DNA of 64,000 nucleotides from Flammula alnicola (taxonomy: Eukaryota; Basidiomycota; Agaricomycetes; Agaricales; Strophariaceae), in contig JADNRV010000128.1 of NCBI GenBank assembly GCA_015499995.1, positions 62,001-126,000 on the forward strand. Reading direction: 5' to 3'. Below are positions 1 through 9,474 of the stretch, in pieces (positions within the stretch are counted from its first letter, which is position 1; every line of letters starts with the position of its first letter). The position numbers and the translations under genes were made by a program. The notes under the pieces are model-generated. The model saw nothing but the letters and a program-made list of their open reading frames with translations, searched no databases and was not told where the DNA came from.

Positions 1-1261
1 CGCCAATGCAGGCGGAGATTTGTGATATACCTAGCCAAGCTGGTACTCATATTCTTGTACATCATGTATTTGTAATCCTATTCTTATTCTATGACGTGAT
101 CGGACAAATGGACCATGGCAAAGTGAAACCCCAAGCGTCATTCATAGGGCGCCTATTTGCATGGGCGCCAATCTTACCAACTATGAGAGAACACGCCTCA
201 TGACTGTTCTTCTCTAGCACAGAGTTTTGGTCCTATCAGATCGGTAGCTCCGTGACGTGGTCAATTAATTAGTCTCGCCTGTGATATGAGTTTCTCCTCC
301 GTACAGACATATCGGGCGCTATATATTTTTAGAAAGCTGGAAAGAGATGTCCTATTTTTCGTTTCGAGTAAATCCCTTTTGTTTCTCTATAGAGGTAAAG
401 AAGTCAGGGAGTATAATGAAGCGCTGCTGACGTACGCAAATGTCTTTTTTTTTGAAATTCCTGACACAGGATTTCTGCGAGTGCATGCCCGGACTAGGAT
501 TTGCCCAGGCTGCACCCAGGCATACTATTATTACTAGGGTTCTTCTAAGGTCTTCCGAGACACTTGTATTCGAAGCAGTGATTTTGGGCCCTGCGAACTA
601 TTCCATAGAACATTTTCAACAATCCTTCCAATACTCTGTCCCTTTTCTGTGACCCCAAGTGCGTCAGATAATTTGCACGTAAGTAATTGTATTCCGGGTA
701 ATATCTGAATTTCAAGTCATTTCAATCATTGGCCATTGGCTTCGATGGCCTTGCATGAGCGGCATTTGCAAGTGCTTAACTGATTTACATTAGGGATTGT
801 TTTAGAGGACCTTTAGTTGAATCGATACGTCCTCCGTGAAGAACACACTAATTTTGCGTTTCCTCGTCGTCGGTCCGACAACGCGCCACACCGCCCTGCA
901 GAAAAATTCACACGCTCAGGTCGTGTGCAAGCTCAGCCTTGCACAGCCGCTTCGCCACGTTCACGTCGTTTTCCTTCTCCCATCAAGCAAGTTCCCGTGC
1001 TCATGACAATCCACAACAGCGAGGCTGATCTCCTCAGTTTTGGGAACGACGAGGCAATCCGATATGATGGAAGTCGTTCCATAAGTTTGACCCACTGAAA
1101 AATTTCTACTGAATCGATCTTCGCATATATCGCGGACTCTCGACCAGGATGGCCTCTCTTTCGCCAAATAGACTGTGTGCACCGTTTCTTGACTCATGTT
1201 TTGTCAGATCTACTTGACTTCGCTTAATCGGTAATCTTATCTGCCTTCACATCCTCCGCAA
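1..1261. other. Non-coding stretch, nothing recognised
   Basis: Only short open frames occur here, most starting at non-ATG codons and none resembling a known protein. I see no RNA gene or transposon end. The last part is presumably the promoter of the DUF6699-like gene. Confidence 0.4.
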
Positions 1262-1270
1262 TATAAATAG
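1262..1270 (+). promoter_or_regulatory. TATA box of the DUF6699-like gene
   Basis: TATAAATAG lies about 80 bp before the ATG at 1351, a normal spacing for a fungal TATA element with a short 5' leader. It is seen directly; its function is inferred from position. Confidence 0.5.
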
Positions 1271-1350
1271 GGCATTGTGACGACGCTTTCCTTACTTTCA
1301 CCCACCACAACAATTCTTTTGGTCGAGAATCATTTACTCCAGACCTCATT

Positions 1351-2059
1351 ATGGCATGGCCAGGACCCGGATGGCAGGCGCCTCATCCATATATGCCCCC
1401 AGTCGACCCCAGGCTTGCCTACGCCCAAGCTGCATATGCGCAACCCCAATGGTATCCCCCCGAACCATACCAGCCGCTTACCTCTCCTCCAGGTACTTAT
1501 CCACCCCTTTTCCATGCTACATCGGTTGCTCACTTTGTTGTCAGCCACTCATGCCCGGTCTTCCAAGTACCCAAAACTAAATCCCGTACTGGCTGAGGAC
1601 ACGACCCTCATCCGCTTCGATGTCAAAAATCGACCCGCTAAGGCTATTGTTCCACATGTGTTCCAGTCTAGTCGGCAGGAATTCGCGTTGGCGACTCCCA
1701 CCAAACACATACGATTGATCTCCAAGGCTTTCCCATGGTCAATCGACATCGTGTCAGAGGCGAACATTACGTGCGAAGACGTCTGGAAGTCGCTGTGGCA
1801 TGGCTTGCAGCAGAACCTCGCGGACTCGGAATGGGGTTACGTTATCCGTGACAAAGGGCAATTGGAGACCATCGAAACATCGGTGAAGAAGAGGGTAGAG
1901 GCTGATCCTCACACCGATAAGCATCCAAAGCGCATCGATTGTCTGGGAGACATGACACTTTTCAGAGGGCTGGAGAAGGACGATAATTACGCACAATTGA
2001 GGCTGCTGCCTCTTTCGAAGAAATGTGATGAGACGTGGGTCGTTAAGCTCATGTCATAA
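1351..2059 (+). CDS. DUF6699-like hypothetical protein
   Basis: Two exons, 1351-1492 and 1545-2059, joined by a 52-nt GT-AG intron, encode about 218 residues. The N-terminus (MAWPGPGWQAPHPYMPP onward) is rich in Pro, Tyr and Gln. The remainder follows the pattern of the basidiomycete DUF6699 domain: a short Pro/Leu lead (KLNPVLAED), an RFDV strand, a PW motif (KAFPWSID), then ITCEDVWKSLWHGL. Function of the family is unknown; members are abundant in Agaricomycetes. The upstream GTG-initiated frame was rejected because the spliced ATG model restores the domain lead-in and is preceded by a TATA box. Splice phase matches exactly. Domain assignment rests on pattern memory, so a search would settle it. 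Confidence 0.75.
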
Positions 2060-2312
2060 CTACTTCGAAGTCCAACATACTTTCTTGTTTCCTTGGATGT
2101 GATGATATACTACTTAGTGTTCTTGTATATATCCGACGCACTATAATCCAAAGAATATCCTTTTATGTACTTGTATGCCATCTATGTCTAGCCACTCGTG
2201 ATATTGGCATTTCTTTGAGCTGTGAGCTATACGATAGTCACACATGCGCCTAACGCCAGATACGATCGCGAGTGGACGAAGAATTTGATGATTGATATCC
2301 TACTATCAAAGC

Positions 2313-3734
2313 TCAAACGTGAAAACGATAATTATGACCCAGATCGATTTGCAATCCCTCCTTTGCTAATGTTGCCAATACATCGACGTCTTGGACATGA
2401 GAGCTTCTATCAGCGTTGGTTCTCACCTGGATACGAGATAAAGAGGCCTGTTTGTTTTGACAACGACTTGACACCATTCTCGAGATTGCACCATCCTTCG
2501 TCCGACATCCTCTCAATTCCAATATTTCGAGGTTAGGAAGGATGCTGCAGTGTGAATCCTCCGTGTTGTTGTCTCCGGATACTACAGACAAACGAGAAAT
2601 AACTCGGTCTAGGAGCATCAACGAGGCCAACGTGAGTTCTGTGAGCGACGAGAAGACCGGCGAGGGTAAATGTTCTTCGCTGAACCTGATCGATTTGTCT
2701 ATGAAAGAAAATTTCTCCAGAGAACACGCCGAGCGCAAAAGCATTTCTTTTACTGCGTCCCATGTAGAATGTGGTTCAAGAAGATGATCGACAACATGCA
2801 TTAAAAATAACGCACGCAAGCTAGGGACTGTGATCGGAAACGATGGGGAGGTGGTCATCCAAGTCGATGTCAGTCTCAAGACTTGTAGGTTGGGAAGTGT
2901 GATACAGGCATTATTATTGCCCATCTCGTGAATTCTGCCATTTACTATATGTAGTTCTTCAAGCTGCTTGCATGCTGAGATTGCAGTGATCGTGTGCAGG
3001 CTGAAGTCGAAGAGTTCTATGGATCTCAGTTGAAACCAAGGGGGTGGGACACGGTGGTAGATGCTGGCGCTCCCCCACTTCAACGCATGGAGAGAGCTTG
3101 ATTGGAAAAGGATACGCGCGAAATCGTCGACAAATGATGGATCTCGGCCAGTGATGTTCACGCTCACAGATTCAAGTGATTTTAGGGAATTGGGGCTTAT
3201 GAATTCCTCGATACGCGCAGGGGTGTCCGCACCGTCGTATTTGTAGATGCTGAGGTCAATCGCTCTCCATCGGGCAGCGTGAGATGACAGCAGCTGGAAC
3301 AGAGATCGGAAAGACTCGAGAAACCCGCTTCTCACTTGGGCAAATCTGTGATGGAGAAAGAAAATGCTGATAGGAAGTTGTCCACTCCGTGCAAGCCATA
3401 GCTGCAGAAGCTGAAGCTGGTGTGCTCCGGGATAAGAGATTATGGCAATGGAATCCCAGAGCCTAGGCGTATGAAGAATAAGACCTCGCCATCGCGAACA
3501 TACTTGGCTGAGAAGTAACGGATCGGGAGTCGAGATACAACAATGGTGGTGAATCGATGTGACCTTCGAACGATCTTCGGGTTCGGAGGGAGTGCATCGT
3601 TCGCCGGTTTGTTCCACTTTAGAGTGCGAATGGGAACACACAACGCTGTGTGTAAGGATCTCTGCTAGGATATCGTCGGGTAGAACTTCATTGATCGATG
3701 GAAGGATATGGTTGGAGTCAGTCTGCGGATCCAT
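2313..3734 (-). CDS. F-box/LRR-type protein, family A copy 1
   Basis: A single-exon ORF of about 473 residues from ATG 3734. An F-box-like N-terminus (INEVLPDDILAEILTHSVV) is followed by the typical agaricomycete sequence LSQVCSRWRGLILHTPRLWD, then leucine-rich repeat-like segments to the end. F-box proteins recruit substrates to SCF (Skp1-Cullin-F-box) ubiquitin ligases, and the LRR part would bind the target, which is unknown. Start 3734 is preferred over longer non-ATG frames because both paralogues (23479 and 45508) start at the equivalent place. The gene is intact. It is closest to the broken copy at 23479-24804 and more distant from the copy at 45508. The three also share flanking non-coding sequence on both sides. 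Confidence 0.85.
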   Translation of the reverse strand: MDPQTDSNHILPSINEVLPDDILAEILTHSVVCSHSHSKVEQTGERCTPSEPEDRSKVTSIHHHCCISTPDPLLLSQVCSRWRGLILHTPRLWDSIAIISYPGAHQLQLLQLWLARSGQLPISIFFLHHRFAQVRSGFLESFRSLFQLLSSHAARWRAIDLSIYKYDGADTPARIEEFISPNSLKSLESVSVNITGRDPSFVDDFARILFQSSSLHALKWGSASIYHRVPPPWFQLRSIELFDFSLHTITAISACKQLEELHIVNGRIHEMGNNNACITLPNLQVLRLTSTWMTTSPSFPITVPSLRALFLMHVVDHLLEPHSTWDAVKEMLLRSACSLEKFSFIDKSIRFSEEHLPSPVFSSLTELTLASLMLLDRVISRLSVVSGDNNTEDSHCSILPNLEILELRGCRTKDGAISRMVSSRCQNKQASLSRIQVRTNADRSSHVQDVDVLATLAKEGLQIDLGHNYRFHV

Positions 3735-4154
3735 CGGTTTAATAGAATGACTGACAACAAAAAAATTGTAAGTCAAGATCGCCACTTGCCAGTGGAAGTT
3801 TCAATTAGATTGTACCTGGAATATTCGACAGTCAGAATTTACCGTTTGTATACGTTGTGTATACGGTAGGCGTCTGAGTCTTGAGAGAACGCGATGCTCG
3901 ACTCCGAGCAGAGACTAAGTAAGTAACTCCGAGCGCCAATTCTGAACTTGGCTGAGGTAACGAGTCCACGTGACAACATTTTTTTGTCGATCGCGCTCGC
4001 TAAAAGACTAAAGTTTCAAGTTGGGACTCTCGTGAAAACTCTCAGGCATTTACACTTCCTTGACCATTTTGCTGTTTCTGCCTGATACCTATTTGGCCGG
4101 AATACAGGTAGTGCAGTGCATTTCCCTGCAATCTTGAAGGAAAATCGTACCAAA
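3735..4154. promoter_or_regulatory. Divergent intergenic region, F-box A copy 1 / LYAR
   Basis: The region separates two divergently transcribed genes. The part next to the F-box gene is shared with the sequence directly upstream of the other two family A copies: a GAAACTTCCA(C/G)TGGC block followed by a T-rich tract and TAAA(C/T)CGATG at the start codon. No clear TATA box was found. Confidence 0.5.
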
Positions 4155-5521
4155 ATGGTTTCGTTCCAGTGCGTTATGAGTTGACTTGTGACCAATCCCA
4201 AGGTTGTATTTGCTCATCACCATCCACTTTGTTCTTGTCTAGATGTCATGGTCAGTTCAGAAGTCCAGCCTTCTGGCTGTATTGCTTCCATTACTGACAT
4301 TGGTTATACGATATAGCCTGCGGCGATGTCGTGAAAAAGCCCAAGCTCGACCAACACAGGACGCGGTGTCATAGTGGTTATGATTGCATTGATTGCTCGA
4401 CGACGTTCAATACCCCTGCGGAATACAAAGGCCACACGTCATGTATAAGCGAAGCCGAGAAATACCAGAAGAGTCTGTATAAGGGTCCCAAAACCGTGCG
4501 TATATCCAAAGTCTGGCGGACTCTCTTGTTCTAATGTACTCGCTGCGAACAGGGAGCTCCTGCACCGAAAGCCGCCGCGGCGCCAAAAGCAACAGAACAA
4601 ACCCAAAATGGTACTGTAGAGCGCTCTAGTTCGAATGCTCAATGGAAACCCGCGAAACCTACCAACGAACGGTACGGTGTATGGGCCCAACCGAGGACGA
4701 GACTTACTGGTGCCAATGATACGCCCCTGGGAACTTCCGCTCGCCCTTCTCCCGTTCATCAAGCCCAGCCTGTACCTGCGGCAAAGCCCCCCGTGCAGAC
4801 TAATGGCGCGAGCTCGAATGGGCACCAAAAGGACAACAAGCGGAAATCTATAGCTGTCGATGATGCGGTGCGTTTTTGCGATGTTAACCGTTTGTATATT
4901 TATCTTGTTGCTAATTTTACCCTGTTCGGCGGCCTCCAGGCTGAGATCGCTGAAGCTGCGTCCAACAAACAGGCGAAACTTGCTTCAGAAAAGGATGCCG
5001 CTGGCCCTTCGTTAGAAGATGGAAAGAAGTCTAAGAAATCCAAGAAGGAAAAAAAGGATAAACACGCCGACAAGGAGAAGAAGACAGAAGAAGCCGCTGA
5101 TGTGGAGATGGTGGAACCTCTAGGTGGAGAGGAGAAGAAGAAAAAGAAGAAGGAAAAACGCAAGGAGGAGACGGAGGTTGCTGAAGTAAACGGAGAGGAT
5201 AGCAAGGCGGACAAGAAAAAGAAGAAGAAGAAGGAGAAGGATGCTATGGTTGAGGAGTCGGCTGCAGAGGCGAACGGAATCGAGGTCAATGGCAAGGCAA
5301 AAAAGAGGAAGAGGAATGAGGAGGATGAGCCAGTGAATGCTGATGTGACTCAAGTCGAGGAGAAGAAGAAAAAGAAGGAGAAAAAGGACAAGTCCTCCAG
5401 CGATGCCATGGACGTGGATTCAACACCTGACGATAGTTCCTCAAAGAAGAAGGAGAAAAAGGAGAAAAAGCACAAGAAGGAGAAGAGGGATTCGATACCT
5501 GTTCCAGTTTCCGTTTCATGA
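4155..5521 (+). CDS. LYAR: LYAR-type C2HC zinc-finger nucleolar protein
   Basis: Five exons: 4155-4168, 4243-4250 (8 nt), 4317-4495, 4553-4867 and 4940-5521, giving about 365 residues. The first 65 residues form the LYAR zinc finger: MVSFQCHACGDVVKK, then LDQHRTRC, CIDCSTTF and HTSCISEAEKYQKSLYKG. The middle is low complexity and the C-terminal half is dominated by Lys/Glu tracts (KKEKKDK, KKKKKKKEK), a usual nucleolar-localisation feature of this family. LYAR proteins act in ribosome biogenesis and growth control. The 8-nt exon is needed to supply the CHA of the first zinc-binding pair; without it exon phases do not join. All splice sites are GT-AG and the phases agree. Confidence 0.9.
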
Positions 5522-7604
5522 TCTGTGAGGTTTATCCCGTCTCCGCTGTCCCTTCACAACTTACTGACGAATGACTCTAGTTTATGTTATGACATTCGTC
5601 GATTTACCAGGCTGCTTTATATCTAGATTTCTGTGACTGTACTACCCATGGTTTTTGGAATAATATCATTAGTGCGCGCCATTTGAGAACGAGTCTGAAA
5701 TGAATATTCCGGCTCACCGACTCATGAGCCGGACTCCGACTCACCCGTCACACGTCAAACTGCATTTTATTGGCCTAAGTACCTCCTAAGGACGTCCTTG
5801 AGGTTCTCGGAGAGTATATAATAAGATAGAGATCCTGAAAAATGTACCTTGAGCCTCAGAGAGAAGTATACAGCATGTAAAGTCCTCTTGGCCACTGTTT
5901 CTGCGTCTGTACATCAAATGGAAAGAGACGCTTCCTCAAGGCCTCAACTCTGCTCGTATTCACCAAAAATAACATTATGTTTATTACATATGCATGTAAG
6001 GTTTAACGACATATAGCGTTGTATCTACGTGCTATCATGACAGGTGTACAACGGAGGCGGAGGCAAAGGCAAAGGCGACAGCTCGCGCCGCGGGCGGGGA
6101 AATTACCTATCCTCATCTCCCGCTTGCAACGGCTTCATGGCCTCACTCTGCCGCCTCTGGCTTACTCTCAACGACTCCCACCACCGCCGTTGCGCCTCTG
6201 GTTCTCTCCCCATCGCTCGTTCTTGTCTCTTGTTCTCATCGTTGTTCTCGGCGTTGCAGGAGCACGGTAGCACCATATTCATACCATCTCTTCGTATTCC
6301 TCCCCCTGCTTCTTAGCTCGTCGCCGTTGCTTTCGCCTGCGTTCTTGGCCTGGTATTAGGTGTAGTCGATCCCGGCTCCACATCCCTTTTAGAGGGGAGG
6401 GGCTCGCAGGTTGCGAGATGGTAAACCATAGGGCTGGCAGAGATGGTTGATGGGTGGCGAGTCATGATGGCGAGGTGGGAGGACAAAGTGGGCAGCTGGT
6501 GCTGGAGCGTTGAAGACGTCGAAGGGGATGGTGGCAGGAGGAAACTCCGGTGAAAGGAAAGCGGCGGCAGTGTGATGATCATGTGACACGTTTTTGCCTT
6601 TTATGTTCACGTATGGCGGCAAATTTACATTCGTGATAATTGTCACCAGAAACTCGAAAGTTCGGCTCGTTAACCGTGTCTGTGGCAGATACTGACACGG
6701 ATACTCGGCTGCCTCGGCACTGACATAATCTTCCCAGGCCCCGTGAAAATTGGTTGACATCCAGTTTTGCGCACCCATTGCATTTGTACTAGGCAGCGTC
6801 TTTGAATTAAAATCAAACTAATTCACACTTAGAGTACTGTAAATAACTTTACTTCAAGTTTGGGAGTTGTATAATTGTTTTTCGAACAGTTTGAGCTCTT
6901 GCAGTAAAGCTTTACTGAGATTGTGACTTTGGTTTCTTATTTTTGCAATTAAAATAAATCCTCCTAACACCAAAAGAATGATAAAGATGTTCTAACTATC
7001 ATTATAAACTTGATGAGACTTCGAAAATTGCCAGACACTCAAGGGACAGTATTGAATTGTGCAACGCAGACATGGGCAGAGTAAGTTCACGGAAAATGCC
7101 GAAACCCTCTGAGAGTGCGATTAGATTCAAGGAGATGCCATATCGAGGGCAAATCTAATCAGCTCTGGGTGTTTGCTGATGAGCACAACATCTAAGCGAG
7201 TATCTGTTCTTTTGACCAATCAAAATACGCAAAAAAGTGCTGAGAAACTGCGTGTGATGGACTCTAAGCGAGTATCCCAGCCGTTCCGGCACGTCTGAGG
7301 CGATCACAAGCATCCATTTTGGGAAAATTCAGTATCCTGGGTCGCTTTTTCGTGCTCAAAAAGCGCATTTCTGTGGAGGATAGCACAGTAATAGCACGGT
7401 GGATGCCCTGAAAATGTGGGCACATTCCCCCCTCTCTTTTTCTCTTTTTTTCCTTTCCTTTTTGGGAATTTCGATTTATTTTTCTTTATTTTTTTATTTT
7501 CATCCCACAGACACCGCTATCCGGCCGAAATTAGGGACAATAAATGCACGAATATGTTCAGAGAAGCTCAGAGATAGCTTATGAGGAGCAAGAATCCAGA
7601 AATA
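5522..7604. other. Gene-poor stretch with one half of an inverted repeat
   Basis: No convincing gene. An ORF on the minus strand at 6389-6778 (129 codons, ATG start) has no recognisable domain and low-complexity Pro/His/Ala content at its end. A motif CTCTAAGCGAGTATC-like recurs near 7190 and 7262. Around 7430-7500 the sequence is T-rich. The left arm of an inverted repeat is at 5695-5745. Confidence 0.4.
5695..5745 (+). repeat. Left arm of ~50-bp inverted repeat
   Basis: This arm contains ATATTCCGGCTCACCG and GGACTCCGACTCA. The reverse complement of 8214-8265 reads almost the same with a few changes. The two arms lie about 2.5 kb apart around a gene-free region. They could be two inverted copies of a short MITE or the ends of a larger decayed transposon. 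Confidence 0.55.
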
Positions 7605-8192
7605 CAGTCGAACCTCTCATAACCCATACCCCTCGGTGGACAGCCCAGGCTATGGGTTATGAGGGGTTATGGGCTTTGAGAGGTAGGCTAAAAATAGATT
7701 AGAAAAATCTCCGAAGAAATTATGGACGATGGAGAACAGATTCATGCTAATACACTGCTAATACATACCATCGACAATACTGCAGGCTTTTGTGAGTCAT
7801 AGTCGCTGAAAAGGTTCAGTCAAACCGCGTAAATACCGTCTCATCGACATGAGCATCGTGGGAAAATCTTGCCGTGGGGGTGTTTTGGAGGTGAAAATGA
7901 TAATTTTGCTGGTCGGGAAGATGATTTTTTGAACTGATTCAGTGGCCGCTGTGGGGAATGATGGTGATGGACAACGTAAGCTAATTATTTAACCCTCAAG
8001 TTATGACATTTTACCAAATATAGTACCCAAAACCTATGGGTTTTGCCTGTGGAGGGGTATGGGTTATGGGTTATTGCGGACCTATGGGTTATGGTATGCA
8101 ATTCCCCGCCCACCAAGTCGGTAGATCGCTCGAGCTATGGGATATAAGGGGTTATGGGTTATGAGAAGTATGGGTTATGAGAGGTTCGACTG
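7605..8192. mobile_element. pogo/Tc1-like MITE with TA target duplication
   Basis: The 588-bp element starts CAGTCGAACCTCTCATAACC and ends with its near-perfect reverse complement, flanked on each side by TA (7603-7604 and 8193-8194). The CAGTCGAACC terminus and TA duplication are hallmarks of the pogo branch of Tc1/mariner elements. Both subterminal regions carry further copies of TATGGGTTATGAG-like motifs. There is no transposase ORF, so it is non-autonomous and would need a transposase from elsewhere in the genome. Confidence 0.8.
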
Positions 8193-8213
8193 TACTAGAT
8201 ACAGGCTGTGCCG

Positions 8214-8265
8214 GAGGATGAGTCGGACTCCGGCTTGTGCCGGTGAGCCGGAATATTCGTTTCAG
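8214..8265 (-). repeat. Right arm of ~50-bp inverted repeat
   Basis: This is the reverse-oriented partner of 5695-5745 (contains GAGTCGGACTCCGGC and CGGTGAGCCGGAATATTC). It begins about 20 bp after the MITE end. Confidence 0.55.
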
Positions 8266-8403
8266 TCATTTTTTGCGCCATTTGGTGATAAGAGTTATAG
8301 GAGTTCTGGAAATTCTAGATCCATATCCGGAAGGTTCAGAGAGTCCTGCTTTACATACTTATGATGCGACGAGAATGGCACCAGGCCGTTACATCTACAA
8401 ACC

Positions 8404-9195
8404 CTACAAAAACAGGTTCCAATGACTTTTTGCTAACGTCCTGAATGCAAGAAGGCGCTTCAGAGCGAGCTTTCTGTATTCTGTATCCTCCATGCCCTCA
8501 CTGACTCGACGTGTGTGCGCTGCCACGGTAACACACTTTAAGACCCGAGTCTCAGTCGCAGGATACACGCCGCCGATGACAGCAGTGCTCAGCTCTTGGG
8601 TGACTGGAACGAGATAAAAGGTTGGGCGGGTGCCACTCATGGTAATGCAAGGGATGGTCATGGCGGCTAAGTCTGCAAGGCCTCTCTCTTCTCGCTTTTG
8701 GTTGTTGAATTGAAAGGCTGCTATAGCCTCCGCTATAACCTGCGACTCAGTCCTATTGGAGAGGGTCTTGTCCTCGATGAGCACAAGCAGCACCATGGTT
8801 GGGCGATGCAAAAGGCACACGTCCGTCTGAGCAATCTGATTGGAATCGGCACATATGGTCAGAGGAATCGCATAGCGGGTGGCTACAACAGTACCGCGCT
8901 CATTGAATCCTAGAAGGTCCAGAGTCCGTACTGCAAAGTCGTCAATAGAACTCTCTTGTGTGGCCCTGACGGCGAGATCGAGGTAGCCTAGGTATGCAAT
9001 GACAGCGTCAGAAAGGTTGGCACCTTCGGCGCCAGCAGGAGCGGTGAGAATGTTGGGATCGAGGTGGTCCAACGACGGTTCGGCGACAGAGGAAAAAAAC
9101 TCTTCCGCGGGAACAGGTGAGACTGAAATGTTGTACGCGATGAGCTCATTCTTACTCCAGTCACTGCCCGACTTGGCAGACCGTATGAAGTTCAT
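8404..9195 (-). CDS. Hypothetical protein with PD-(D/E)XK-like core
   Basis: A single-exon ORF of 263 residues with ATG at 9195. The central part reads TDVCLLHRPTMVLLVLIEDK, an Asp before a hydrophobic strand ending Glu-Asp-Lys. This is the arrangement of the PD-(D/E)XK (restriction-endonuclease-like) catalytic strand pair. It is followed by an Ala/Glu/Gln-rich helix (ESQVIAEAIAAFQ). Similar stand-alone proteins of unknown role are common in Agaricomycetes. No other domain, signal peptide or membrane segment is seen. The nuclease assignment is inference from one motif, so activity is unproven. It sits between the repeat-rich stretch and ATG3. Confidence 0.65.
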   Translation of the reverse strand: MNFIRSAKSGSDWSKNELIAYNISVSPVPAEEFFSSVAEPSLDHLDPNILTAPAGAEGANLSDAVIAYLGYLDLAVRATQESSIDDFAVRTLDLLGFNERGTVVATRYAIPLTICADSNQIAQTDVCLLHRPTMVLLVLIEDKTLSNRTESQVIAEAIAAFQFNNQKREERGLADLAAMTIPCITMSGTRPTFYLVPVTQELSTAVIGGVYPATETRVLKCVTVAAHTRRVSEGMEDTEYRKLALKRLLAFRTLAKSHWNLFL

Positions 9196-9474
9196 GACGA
9201 TGTTGAGATCTGGTGATTAGGTCAGATTCACTAATCAGACACTGATGCACCTACTGACGAGATGATCCAACAAGTGCTCTCAGATAGCTCTCCGAGTCAG
9301 ATACGTAGAACAATGGGAAAATGGGATAATATTTTTGTCGTGCTCTGTTGACAAAAGGTCAGAAAAGCCAATTTAGATAAGGCACGTGGTTGCAGTAAGG
9401 TTCGCAAATGGAATCGATTTCCAAGTGAACCTCCCTACCTTTACGACGACCCACTACACTCACAATAACCAGCT

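Noticed and set aside
4361..4400. tRNA-like text (GTGTCATAGTGGTTATGAT) resembling a D-arm
   Set aside because: It lies inside the LYAR zinc-finger exon and no anticodon arm or T-arm follows.
4900..5519. Several minus-strand ORFs rich in Ser, Leu and Phe
   Set aside because: They are complements of the Lys/Glu-rich tracts of LYAR and have no independent support.
6389..6778. 129-codon minus-strand ORF in the gene-poor stretch
   Set aside because: It has an ATG start but no recognisable domain, low-complexity ending and no spliced extension. It is kept only as a note in the stretch description.
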